From assembly GCA_016209995.1 (NCBI GenBank), contig JACQVC010000273.1, positions 1 through 12,519 of the forward strand: DNA of 12,519 nt, written 5' to 3'. The notes below the pieces were generated by a model. That model did not search any database, was not told where the DNA came from, and worked only from the letters and a program-made list of their open reading frames with translations. Source of the stretch: Gemmatimonadota bacterium (GTDB lineage Bacteria > Gemmatimonadota > Gemmatimonadetes > Longimicrobiales > Gaopeijiaceae). Shown here in pieces: positions 5,756 to 11,866 of the stretch (positions are counted from its first letter, which is position 1; each line of letters opens with the position of its first letter). The translations under genes were made by a program, and so were the position numbers.

Positions 5756-6694
5756 TTACTCGGGCGGCAGCACGACTCCGGTTTGCTCGGTGATGAGCTT
5801 GTAGTGCTCGATGCGCCGGTGCTTCGCGAAGTTGAAGACGACCTCTTTGATGTTCCGCCCCAAGTCGAGGTCACAGGCGTAACTGATGATCTCGTCGCCC
5901 TCGGACACGGCCTGGGCCGCGACCTCACCCGTGGGCGCCACAATGGCCGAGCCGCCTATGAGGCCATGGCCGTCTTCCTTTCCCGACTTGGCTGCGGCCA
6001 CCACCCAGGTGCCGTTCTGATACGCACCGGCCTGGAGCGAGAGCATGTGGTGGAACATGCGCCGGTGCACCGGCTCGCTGTGAAAGATGTTCGAGTCCGG
6101 CGTGTTGAACCCCAGTACGATCATCTCCACGCCCTGGAGCCCCATGACCCGGTAGGTTTCCGGCCAGCGGCGGTCGTTGCAGATGCACATGCCGATGATC
6201 CCGCCGAACGCCCGCCACACGGGGAATCCGAGGTCGCCCACCTCGAAGTAGCGTTTCTCGAGATGCTGGAACGGCGCGTCCGGTATCGGCTCCTGGTGAC
6301 CGGGCAGATGAATCTTGCGGTACTTGCCGACGATGCGGCCGTTACGGCCGACCAGGATAGCGCTGTTGTAGTGCCGGATGCCGCCGCCTTCCTCCGCCAG
6401 CTCCGCGTAGCCCAGATGGAAGCCGATGCCGAGCTTTTTCGCCTCGTCGAAGAGCGGCTGCGTGGCCGCACTGGGCAGCGCGCGCTCGAAGTAGGCGTCG
6501 ATCTCGCGCGGATCCTCGATGAAGTAGCGGGGGAAGAACGTGGTGAGGGTCAGCTCCGGAAAGACAACGAGCTCGCAGCCGGCCGCGTGGGCCTCACGCA
6601 GCAGCGCGATCAGCCGCTTCACCACGGCCTGCCGCGACTCCGCGCGCTGAATCCCGCCGACCTGGGCGGCTGCGACTTTGAGGGTTCGGGACAC
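5756..6694 (-). CDS. N-carbamoyl-D-amino-acid amidohydrolase (D-carbamoylase), nitrilase superfamily
   Basis: A 312-residue CN-hydrolase. The catalytic triad is at exactly the numbering of characterised D-carbamoylases: Glu47 in VVFPELTLTTFFPRY, Lys127 in GKYRKIHLPGH and Cys172 in GMCICNDRRWPE. Other family features are the PVWRAFGG stretch, MIVLGFNTPDSN and AYQNGTWVVAAAKSG. It hydrolyses N-carbamoyl-D-amino acids to D-amino acid, CO2 and ammonia in the cytoplasm, normally as a tetramer. The start is GTG 6694; no strong Shine-Dalgarno is visible. It lies 33 bases downstream of the hydantoinase stop on the same strand, so the two form an operon in the pathway's order. Its 3' end faces the racemase with an 18-base gap and no obvious terminator. 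A beta-ureidopropionase is a less likely alternative. Confidence 0.92.
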   Translation of the reverse strand: MSRTLKVAAAQVGGIQRAESRQAVVKRLIALLREAHAAGCELVVFPELTLTTFFPRYFIEDPREIDAYFERALPSAATQPLFDEAKKLGIGFHLGYAELAEEGGGIRHYNSAILVGRNGRIVGKYRKIHLPGHQEPIPDAPFQHLEKRYFEVGDLGFPVWRAFGGIIGMCICNDRRWPETYRVMGLQGVEMIVLGFNTPDSNIFHSEPVHRRMFHHMLSLQAGAYQNGTWVVAAAKSGKEDGHGLIGGSAIVAPTGEVAAQAVSEGDEIISYACDLDLGRNIKEVVFNFAKHRRIEHYKLITEQTGVVLPPE

Positions 6695-6727
6695 CGTACT
6701 CAGATGTCAGAGACCAGCGATTTGCGA

Positions 6728-8206
6728 TCAGAGATTGCTGAAGATCTTCTCGGCGCCGAATCTGCGCGCTAGAGCAGCGGCGTCATGAGACCGGCCCTCT
6801 GTCTCCGCCCATTCGGGCGGACAGCGGGTAATGAACCGGCCGCTGCCCGGTTCGGCCTCGAGCCGTCCCTCGTGGACGACCACACGACCGCGGCTGATCA
6901 CGGTCACCGGCCATCCCTTCACTCGCCGGCCCTCGTAGGGCGTGTAGCCCACGTTGTCGTGCAGCGCTTCGGTCGAAAGCGTTACCAGGCGCTCCGGATC
7001 CCAGATGGCCAGGTCGGCGTCCGAGCCGACGGCAATCGTGCCCTTCTGCGGGAACAGCCCGTAGATCTTCGCCGCGCGCGTCGCGGTCAGGTCCACGAAG
7101 CGGTGGATGTCGATGCGGCCGCCGAGCACGCCCTCGGAAAAGAGCAGCGGCATTCTGACCTCGAGGCCGGGCACGCCGTTCGCGATCTCCGGAAAGGGCG
7201 GGCTCGGGCCGCGCACCAGTTTGCCCGTCGCATCGAAGCGAAAGGGCGCGTGATCCGACGAGAAGACCTGGAACGTGCCATCCGCGAGCGCGCACCACAT
7301 CGCCTTCTGGGCCGCAACAGCGCGTGGCGGCGGGCTGCAGCAGTATTTCGCGCCGAGCATCCCTTCGCGATCGAGGTCGTCAGCGGTCAGGAAGAGATAC
7401 TGGGGACACGTTTCGCCGTAGACCCTCAGACCCCGCGCGCGCGCCGAGCGGATCGTGTCCACGCCGCCTTCGGTCGACACGTGCACGATCAGGATCGGCG
7501 CATCCAGCAGCTCGGCGAGCGTGATCATGCGTGAGATCGCGTCCCGCTCGGCCAGTGCGTGATGGCTCACCGCGTGAAACTTCGGGGCCACGTGATCGCG
7601 CTCGAGCAACCGTTCCTTCAGCCAGCGGATAATGTCGTGATTTTCCGCGTGCACCATGGTCAGCGCGCCTTCGCGCCGGGCCAGCGCCAACACCTCGAGG
7701 ATCTGGTAGTCGTCGAGCCGCAAGCGATCGTAGGTCATGAAGACCTTCAGGGACCTGTGACCCTGGCGGATAAGATCGGGAAGCTCACTGCGCATCACCT
7801 CCGGCGTGGGATCGGCAATGATGAGGTGGAATGCATAGTCGATGACGGCTTTCGGCCTCGCCCGCTCGTGATAGTCGGCGACCACCTCCGTGACCGACAT
7901 GCCGCGATGCTGCGCGGCAAACGACATGACGGTCGTCGTCCCTCCGCACGCCGCGGATACCGTCCCGCTCAGGAAATCATCCGCGCACATGATGCCCGCC
8001 GCCGTCTTCTGCTCGATGTGACAATGGCTGTCCACGCCGCCGGGCAGGACCAGCTTGGCGGTCGCATCGATCTCGACGCGCCCCGAGCCCAACCCCTCAC
8101 CCAGGGCCATGACCTTGCCACCGGACACCCCAATGTCGTACCGCGACGACGCGCTGGCCGTGACCGCGGTTCCGTTGCGGACCACGAGGTCGAAGGAATG
8201 AGTCAT
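6728..8206 (-). CDS. D-hydantoinase / dihydropyrimidinase-type cyclic amidohydrolase
   Basis: A 492-residue metal-dependent amidohydrolase that opens hydantoin or dihydropyrimidine rings. All binuclear-zinc ligands are visible: His61 and His63 (DSHCHIEQ), the carbamylated Lys154 (SLKVFMTYD), His186 (MVHAENHD), His242 (LIVHVSTEGG) and Asp318 (FSSDHAPF). CSPPPR and the terminal NVGYTPYEGR segment are also family features. ATG 8206 gives the usual start MTHSFDLVVRNGTAV; earlier in-frame starts would run into the divergent peptidase gene. The gene leads a two-gene operon with the D-carbamoylase. No dihydropyrimidine dehydrogenase is adjacent, so hydantoin rather than pyrimidine breakdown is favoured by context. 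Its start is separated from the divergent peptidase start by 64 bases, which must hold both promoters. Confidence 0.92.
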   Translation of the reverse strand: MTHSFDLVVRNGTAVTASASSRYDIGVSGGKVMALGEGLGSGRVEIDATAKLVLPGGVDSHCHIEQKTAAGIMCADDFLSGTVSAACGGTTTVMSFAAQHRGMSVTEVVADYHERARPKAVIDYAFHLIIADPTPEVMRSELPDLIRQGHRSLKVFMTYDRLRLDDYQILEVLALARREGALTMVHAENHDIIRWLKERLLERDHVAPKFHAVSHHALAERDAISRMITLAELLDAPILIVHVSTEGGVDTIRSARARGLRVYGETCPQYLFLTADDLDREGMLGAKYCCSPPPRAVAAQKAMWCALADGTFQVFSSDHAPFRFDATGKLVRGPSPPFPEIANGVPGLEVRMPLLFSEGVLGGRIDIHRFVDLTATRAAKIYGLFPQKGTIAVGSDADLAIWDPERLVTLSTEALHDNVGYTPYEGRRVKGWPVTVISRGRVVVHEGRLEAEPGSGRFITRCPPEWAETEGRSHDAAALARRFGAEKIFSNL

Positions 8207-8235
8207 GGCGTTAAAGTCACCGCCCCGCTCACCGG

Positions 8236-8265
8236 TTGACAAGGCCCGCACCCGCGCCGCACGAT
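8236..8265 (+). promoter_or_regulatory. Candidate promoter for the M14 peptidase, possibly leaderless
   Basis: TTGACA (8236-8241) matches the sigma-70 -35 consensus exactly. An 18-base spacer leads to CACGAT (8260-8265), which matches the -10 consensus at only three positions. A transcript from here would begin at or next to the ATG at 8271, and no Shine-Dalgarno precedes that ATG, so leaderless translation is suggested. Confidence 0.35.
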
Positions 8266-8270
8266 CCAGC

Positions 8271-9842
8271 ATGACCCGCATCCACGCGCTCACGCTGCTG
8301 TTGCTCACCGCCTCGCGCCTGGCGGCTCAGACCGGCACACTGCCGCAGACCGCGCCCGAGAGGAGCAACTTCGCCGAGACGACTCGCTACGCGGACGTGG
8401 TCGCGTTCATGGACGCCGTCGACGCGTCGTCACCCCTCATCCACGTCACGACGTTCGGCTACACGCACGAGGGCCGGGCGCTCCCCCTCGCCGTGGTCGG
8501 CCGCGTGCGCGATACGAGTCCGGAGGCCGTGCGCACGTCCGGCAGGACGGTCATCTACTTGCAGGGGAACATCCACGCCGGCGAGGTCGAGGGGAAGGAG
8601 TGGCTGTTAACGCTCTTGCGAGAGATTGCCCAGGGTCGGCACGCGCCCCTGCTGGAGTCCCTGGTCTTGCTGATCGCGCCGATCTACAACGCGGACGGCA
8701 ACGAGCGCGTGACGCTTACCAACCGCGGTGTCCAGCACGGTCCGATCGGCGGCATGGGTCAGCGGCCGAACGCGCAGGGCTACGATCTCAACCGCGACCA
8801 CATGAAGCTCGAGTCACCCGAGGCGCGCTCCCTCGCCCTGCTGCTGCAGCGCTACGATCCGCACGTCGCCGTGGATCTGCACACCACGAACGGGACGCAC
8901 CACGCCTACCACCTCACTTACTCGCCACCTCTGCACCCGAACACGGCGCCCGCCATCATCTCGTTGCTGCGCGAGCGCTGGCTGCCGGCCGTCACGCGCA
9001 ACGTCCGACAGAAATACGGCTGGGACTATTACTACTACGGGAACCTCCAGGGAGAAGAGAATGCGCGCGGCTGGTACACGTTCAGCCACACGCCGCGCTT
9101 CCATAACAACTACCTGGGGCTGCGCAACCGTTTCGGCATTCTGAGCGAGGCGTACGCGTACGCGACGTTCGAGGATCGCATCCAGGCGACGGCACGATTC
9201 GTCCAGGAAGTACTCGCCTTCGCGCACGCGCACGCCACAGAGATTCGTGCGATCGTGGCGCGGGCCGACGCCGAACCCATCACGGGCACAACGCTCGCGT
9301 TGAGAGCGGAGCCGGAGCGCTCCCCTGAGCCCGTCGAGATCCTGTTAGGCGACGTCAACGAGGAAAGGAACCCGTACAGCGGCAGAGTCATGCTGCGCCG
9401 GGCCGACGTGAAGCGCCCCGAGCGCATGTACGAGTACGGCACGTTCCGGCCCACGCTCAGCGAGCGCGTTCCGGCGGCCTATCTCGTTCCCGCAGAGCTG
9501 ACCGAGGTCGTGGAGCTGCTCCGTGCCCACGGCGCGCGCATCGCTTCACTGCCCGCGCAAAGGACGCTGGCCGTCGAGCGCTTCCGCATCGACTCGACCG
9601 GGGTTGCCGAGACCGAGTTTCAGGGGCACAGAGAGCGCACAGTGACCGGCGCGTGGGAACAAGCTTCGCTCGTCGTGCCGGCGGGAACCGTGGTGGTCAC
9701 GACCGAACAGCCGCTCGCCCGCCTGCTCTTCTACCTGCTCGAGCCGGGCTCGGACGACGGCGTCGTGAACTGGAACCTGCTCGACCGTCAGATCGAGGGC
9801 GCGAGGGTGTATCCGATCCTGCGGACCGACGAGAGATTCTGA
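8271..9842 (+). CDS. Secreted M14-family zinc carboxypeptidase
   Basis: A 523-residue protein. ATG 8271 gives a clear signal peptide (MTRIHALTLLLLTASRLAAQ, cleavage near AAQ); the frame is open further upstream but that would mask it. The M14 zinc site is HAGE (His102, Glu105) plus His204 in VAVDLHTTNGTH. The substrate-binding NRD lies at 174-176 in GYDLNRDHMKLESPEA, and the general base is Glu293 in FGILSEAYAY. The catalytic domain spans about 35-345. A C-terminal extension of about 180 residues, rich in beta-strand-like sequence, follows and has no motif I recognise. The type with GNIHAGEVEGKEW is frequent in soil Acidobacteriota and Gemmatimonadota and is thought to process peptides outside the cytoplasm. 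It is divergent from the hydantoinase and has no obvious pathway link. Confidence 0.9.
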   Translation: MTRIHALTLLLLTASRLAAQTGTLPQTAPERSNFAETTRYADVVAFMDAVDASSPLIHVTTFGYTHEGRALPLAVVGRVRDTSPEAVRTSGRTVIYLQGNIHAGEVEGKEWLLTLLREIAQGRHAPLLESLVLLIAPIYNADGNERVTLTNRGVQHGPIGGMGQRPNAQGYDLNRDHMKLESPEARSLALLLQRYDPHVAVDLHTTNGTHHAYHLTYSPPLHPNTAPAIISLLRERWLPAVTRNVRQKYGWDYYYYGNLQGEENARGWYTFSHTPRFHNNYLGLRNRFGILSEAYAYATFEDRIQATARFVQEVLAFAHAHATEIRAIVARADAEPITGTTLALRAEPERSPEPVEILLGDVNEERNPYSGRVMLRRADVKRPERMYEYGTFRPTLSERVPAAYLVPAELTEVVELLRAHGARIASLPAQRTLAVERFRIDSTGVAETEFQGHRERTVTGAWEQASLVVPAGTVVVTTEQPLARLLFYLLEPGSDDGVVNWNLLDRQIEGARVYPILRTDERF

Positions 9843-9870
9843 GTAGTGAGGTGTCGACCGACTACAGCAG

Positions 9871-9982
9871 CTCACGCGGAGACGCGGAGGTCGCGGAGAA
9901 CTAGTAATTCAAGAAATATTTGACTTCTTCGCGTCTCCCCCTCTTCGTTGATTACTCTGCGTCCTCCGCGTCTCCGCGTGAG
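9871..9982. repeat. Inverted repeat with 20-bp perfect arms between convergent genes
   Basis: The arm at 9871-9890 (CTCACGCGGAGACGCGGAGG) is the exact reverse complement of 9963-9982. Pairing continues imperfectly inward for about nine more bases (9891-9899 with 9954-9962). The 72-base centre is AT-richer than its surroundings and holds a further GCGTCTCC copy at 9931-9938. Each arm is built from a repeated CGCGGAGA-like word, so it looks like a dispersed extragenic repeat rather than a gene-specific site. It lies between the ends of the peptidase and PEBP genes and could stop transcription from both sides. Confidence 0.8.
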
Positions 9983-10030
9983 ACGCTGTTGACCTCTCAC
10001 GCTGCGTTCGTCAGACCCGCGCTCCCCTCC

Positions 10031-10651
10031 TCACCGCGGCCGGCGGAACAGCCCGCTGTGGGTCCCCTTCCCCAGGACGTGGCCGGCCATCGCCGCGAAC
10101 ACCGCCTTGCGAGTCTCAACGGCCGGGTTGGGGCCTCGCGGAACCTGTGGCACGACCTCGACGTCGAGCAGCGTATCCAGCGCGTAGACCTCCAGCACAT
10201 AATGATGATGTGGACCCGCCCCGGCGGCGCCCGGACCCCGATAACGGGAACCGCTGGCGCTGATCTGCCGCGTGCCGTCTTCCAGCTTGAACGTGTCGGG
10301 TAAGCCGCGCGGAATCCCGGTCGACGTGCCGGGAATGTTCCACAGCAGCCAGTGTAGCGTATCATCGAGCCCGTCCCCCACCGGCGCATCCAGATCGTGG
10401 AATATCAGCACAAAGCTGGCTGTACCTGGGGGCACGTTGCTCCACTGTACGGCCGGCGACGTCTCACCGCCCACCTGCGTGTACAGCAGCGGAATCTCCC
10501 CGCCGTCGGGCCACGCCGTCGTCGTGACCCTCATGCTTTCCATTGGGGGTCGGCCGCCTCCGCGCTGGATGGTCGCTCCCAAGTCGGTCCGCGGCGTCAT
10601 AACCGCCGCGATCAAGACCATGAAGCCAATCATCGATCTCACCGATCGCAT
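10031..10651 (-). CDS. Exported PEBP / YbhB-YbcL family protein
   Basis: A 206-residue protein. ATG 10651 is preceded by GGAGG at good spacing and gives a signal peptide (MRSVRSMIGFMVLIAAVMTP, cleavage likely after DLGA). The mature part has the phosphatidylethanolamine-binding-protein hallmarks: SPAVQWSNVPPGTASFVLIF followed by HDLDAP, then HWLLWNIPG, and YRGPGAAGAGPHHHYVLEVY ending in ALD. Bacterial YbhB/YbcL proteins form dimers with a small anion- or ligand-binding pocket; their substrate is unknown, and kinase inhibition has been proposed for some relatives. It lies 116 bases downstream of the DUF1028 gene on the same strand and may share a transcript. The ribosome site sits in a short hairpin, suggesting translational control. 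Its 3' end faces the large inverted repeat. Confidence 0.9.
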   Translation of the reverse strand: MRSVRSMIGFMVLIAAVMTPRTDLGATIQRGGGRPPMESMRVTTTAWPDGGEIPLLYTQVGGETSPAVQWSNVPPGTASFVLIFHDLDAPVGDGLDDTLHWLLWNIPGTSTGIPRGLPDTFKLEDGTRQISASGSRYRGPGAAGAGPHHHYVLEVYALDTLLDVEVVPQVPRGPNPAVETRKAVFAAMAGHVLGKGTHSGLFRRPR

Positions 10652-10676
10652 ATCTCGTATCCTCCAAGAGGAGGTG
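10652..10676 (-). promoter_or_regulatory. Hairpin enclosing the Shine-Dalgarno of the PEBP gene
   Basis: Read on the minus strand the leader is CACCTCCTCTTGGAGGATAC followed by GAGAT and the ATG. GGAGG, the obvious ribosome site, can pair fully with CCTCC just upstream across the loop TCTT. The stem is short (5 bp) but entirely G-C apart from one T-A pair, so it could hide the site until unfolded. Confidence 0.45.
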
Positions 10677-10725
10677 TGCACGGACTCAGCCGCGACTCTT
10701 GCGCAAACCATCCCTCCATCACAGA

Positions 10726-10757
10726 CCTCTGATCCTCTGATCCTCTGATCCTCTAAC
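10726..10757. repeat. Short tandem repeat, 8-bp unit CCTCTGAT
   Basis: Three exact copies of CCTCTGAT (10726-10733, 10734-10741, 10742-10749) are followed by a degenerate fourth, CCTCTAAC, and then by CCGCTAA-like words. It occupies the gap between the DUF1028 stop and the PEBP leader. The same word CTCTGATC occurs on the minus strand at 6726-6733, in the hydantoinase stop region. Confidence 0.85.
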
Positions 10758-10767
10758 CGCTAACCCG

Positions 10768-11601
10768 CTACCGTCGAAACTCCCGATGCGCCGCGATCCA
10801 CGCGTCGTACCGCATGCGCAGCGTCTTGACCGGGTTCAGGTTCTCGCCCGGCCTGATCGAGCCCTGCGAGACCGTGAGGTACATCGCGTACTTGCCGTTG
10901 TTGTGCGAGTTGAGCACGCTCACGGGGCCATTCATGTCGCCCGGGTCGGCGGCCAGGATGTAGGCCACGAGCGCGGTCCGGTCCGTGCACGCGATCCCCG
11001 TCCGCTCGGCCGGGACTTCCGGGATCTGACAGGTGCAGCGGCCATCGCCACCGCCGGCATCAGCCGCCTCCATCGCGGCCATCACGCGGTCCGTGATGCC
11101 GCCCTGCGTCTCGACGAACGCCTTCACCGCGCTCGGCACGACTTCGCCCGGGCGGAGGATGTTGCCCTGGATCGAGTAGAAGATCTCGGTGCCGGGAATC
11201 TGCCCCTGGATGTCCTGGGTCACGTAGTTGTTGCCCAAGCCTGAGTGTCCTGCCGTGCGGCCCTGCAGATCCACGATCCCGAACTGGCGGCGCTGGAACC
11301 CTGGATCCTGGCTCAACAGCTCGATGATCTGCTTCGGGTCGGTACCCTTCTCGAGCTCCTGAAAGACCAGCGTCTGGTTCTGATGCGAGCCGTCCGCGGC
11401 TGCCTGGCACGCTGCCACGCCTTTGCCCGGCACGACCACGGCCTGCAGATCCTTCAGAAAGTCGTCCGAATTGCCCGTGCAGGTGGCCGATGCGATCACG
11501 ACGCGCCCCGTGCTCCGGTCGACCGCGATCACGGACCAGGTCGCGAACGCCGTGGATTCGAGGGCAAACAGCAAGATCAGAACAACGACTAGCCGACGCA
11601 T
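10768..11601 (-). CDS. Exported DUF1028 (Ntn-hydrolase-like) protein
   Basis: A 277-residue protein. ATG 11601 has a strong AAGGAGGGAGGGTGAT leader and gives a signal peptide, MRRLVVVLILLFALESTAFA, followed by TWSVIAVDRSTGRVVIASAT. The mature start corresponds to the DUF1028 N-terminus (usually 'TFSIVARD...GELGVAVAS'). Other family segments are GKGVAACQAA, GFQRRQFGIVDLQGRTAGHS, and FYSIQGNILRPGEVVPSAV leading to VMAAMEAADAGGGDGR. Pfam places the family with N-terminal-nucleophile hydrolases; the substrate is unknown. Removal of the signal after AFA would leave Thr21 as the first residue, fitting such a nucleophile. Several cysteines (CTC near residue 210) could form disulphides. A strong inverted repeat lies upstream, and the PEBP gene is downstream on the same strand. 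Confidence 0.9.
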   Translation of the reverse strand: MRRLVVVLILLFALESTAFATWSVIAVDRSTGRVVIASATCTGNSDDFLKDLQAVVVPGKGVAACQAAADGSHQNQTLVFQELEKGTDPKQIIELLSQDPGFQRRQFGIVDLQGRTAGHSGLGNNYVTQDIQGQIPGTEIFYSIQGNILRPGEVVPSAVKAFVETQGGITDRVMAAMEAADAGGGDGRCTCQIPEVPAERTGIACTDRTALVAYILAADPGDMNGPVSVLNSHNNGKYAMYLTVSQGSIRPGENLNPVKTLRMRYDAWIAAHREFRR

Positions 11602-11626
11602 ATCACCCTCCCTCCTTAGGGCCTCA

Positions 11627-11653
11627 CCCCATGCAACGGGTCGTTGCGTGGGG
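11627..11653. promoter_or_regulatory. Inverted repeat upstream of the DUF1028 gene
   Basis: CCCCATGCAACG (11627-11638) and CGTTGCGTGGGG (11642-11653) form 12-bp arms with one mismatch and only three bases between them. It lies 25 bases upstream of the DUF1028 start, within the leader or promoter zone. There is no T run on either side, so an operator or leader hairpin fits better than a terminator. Confidence 0.6.
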
Positions 11654-11785
11654 ACCCCGTCACAATGACGAGTGGTGGCGACGCCCACCCCAAGCGGCGA
11701 GAAGCAGCCTAGGCGGCGAGATCGCAGTTGGCAAGGGATATCCGGGCCTAGCCTTAGGCTCCCTCACCCCAGGCTCGGGGAAAAA

Positions 11786-11814
11786 TTCCCTGACAAACCA
11801 CCATCGCCTATATT
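11786..11814 (+). promoter_or_regulatory. Candidate sigma-70 promoter for the NtrC-type regulator
   Basis: TATATT (11809-11814) matches five of six -10 positions. With a 17-base spacer, TTCCCT (11786-11791) is a poor -35. The leader to the ATG at 11867 would be about 45 bases. The rest of the divergent gap 11654-11785 holds a 9-bp direct repeat GCGGCGAGA (11694-11702 and 11713-11721) and no gene. Confidence 0.3.
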
Positions 11815-11866
11815 GTGCAAGCGAGGGGCAGTTGCACACTGGACTCACCTGAGCGGCGCGACGGTC

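Noticed and set aside
5783..6772. Long plus-strand open frame (329 codons) opposite the D-carbamoylase
   Set aside because: The minus strand encodes a protein with all catalytic residues of the family; the plus frame is its codon-position shadow.
7559..8239. Plus-strand open frame opposite the hydantoinase
   Set aside because: It is antisense to conserved metal-site segments of the hydantoinase and has no recognisable domain.
9344..9350. GTTAGGC core box of an attC
   Set aside because: It lies inside the M14 peptidase coding sequence with no matching RYYYAAC box or paired arms nearby; a 7-base match by chance is expected.
11745..11790. Terminator formed by CCCC AGGCTC GGGG followed by AAAAATT
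   Set aside because: The stem is only 4 bp and on the plus strand is followed by A rather than T; on the minus strand the T run precedes the hairpin.
11821..11850. Sigma-54 (-24/-12) promoter upstream of the NtrC-type regulator
   Set aside because: TTGCA is present at 11832-11836, but no GG of a TGGCAC-like -24 element lies at the required spacing in a good match.
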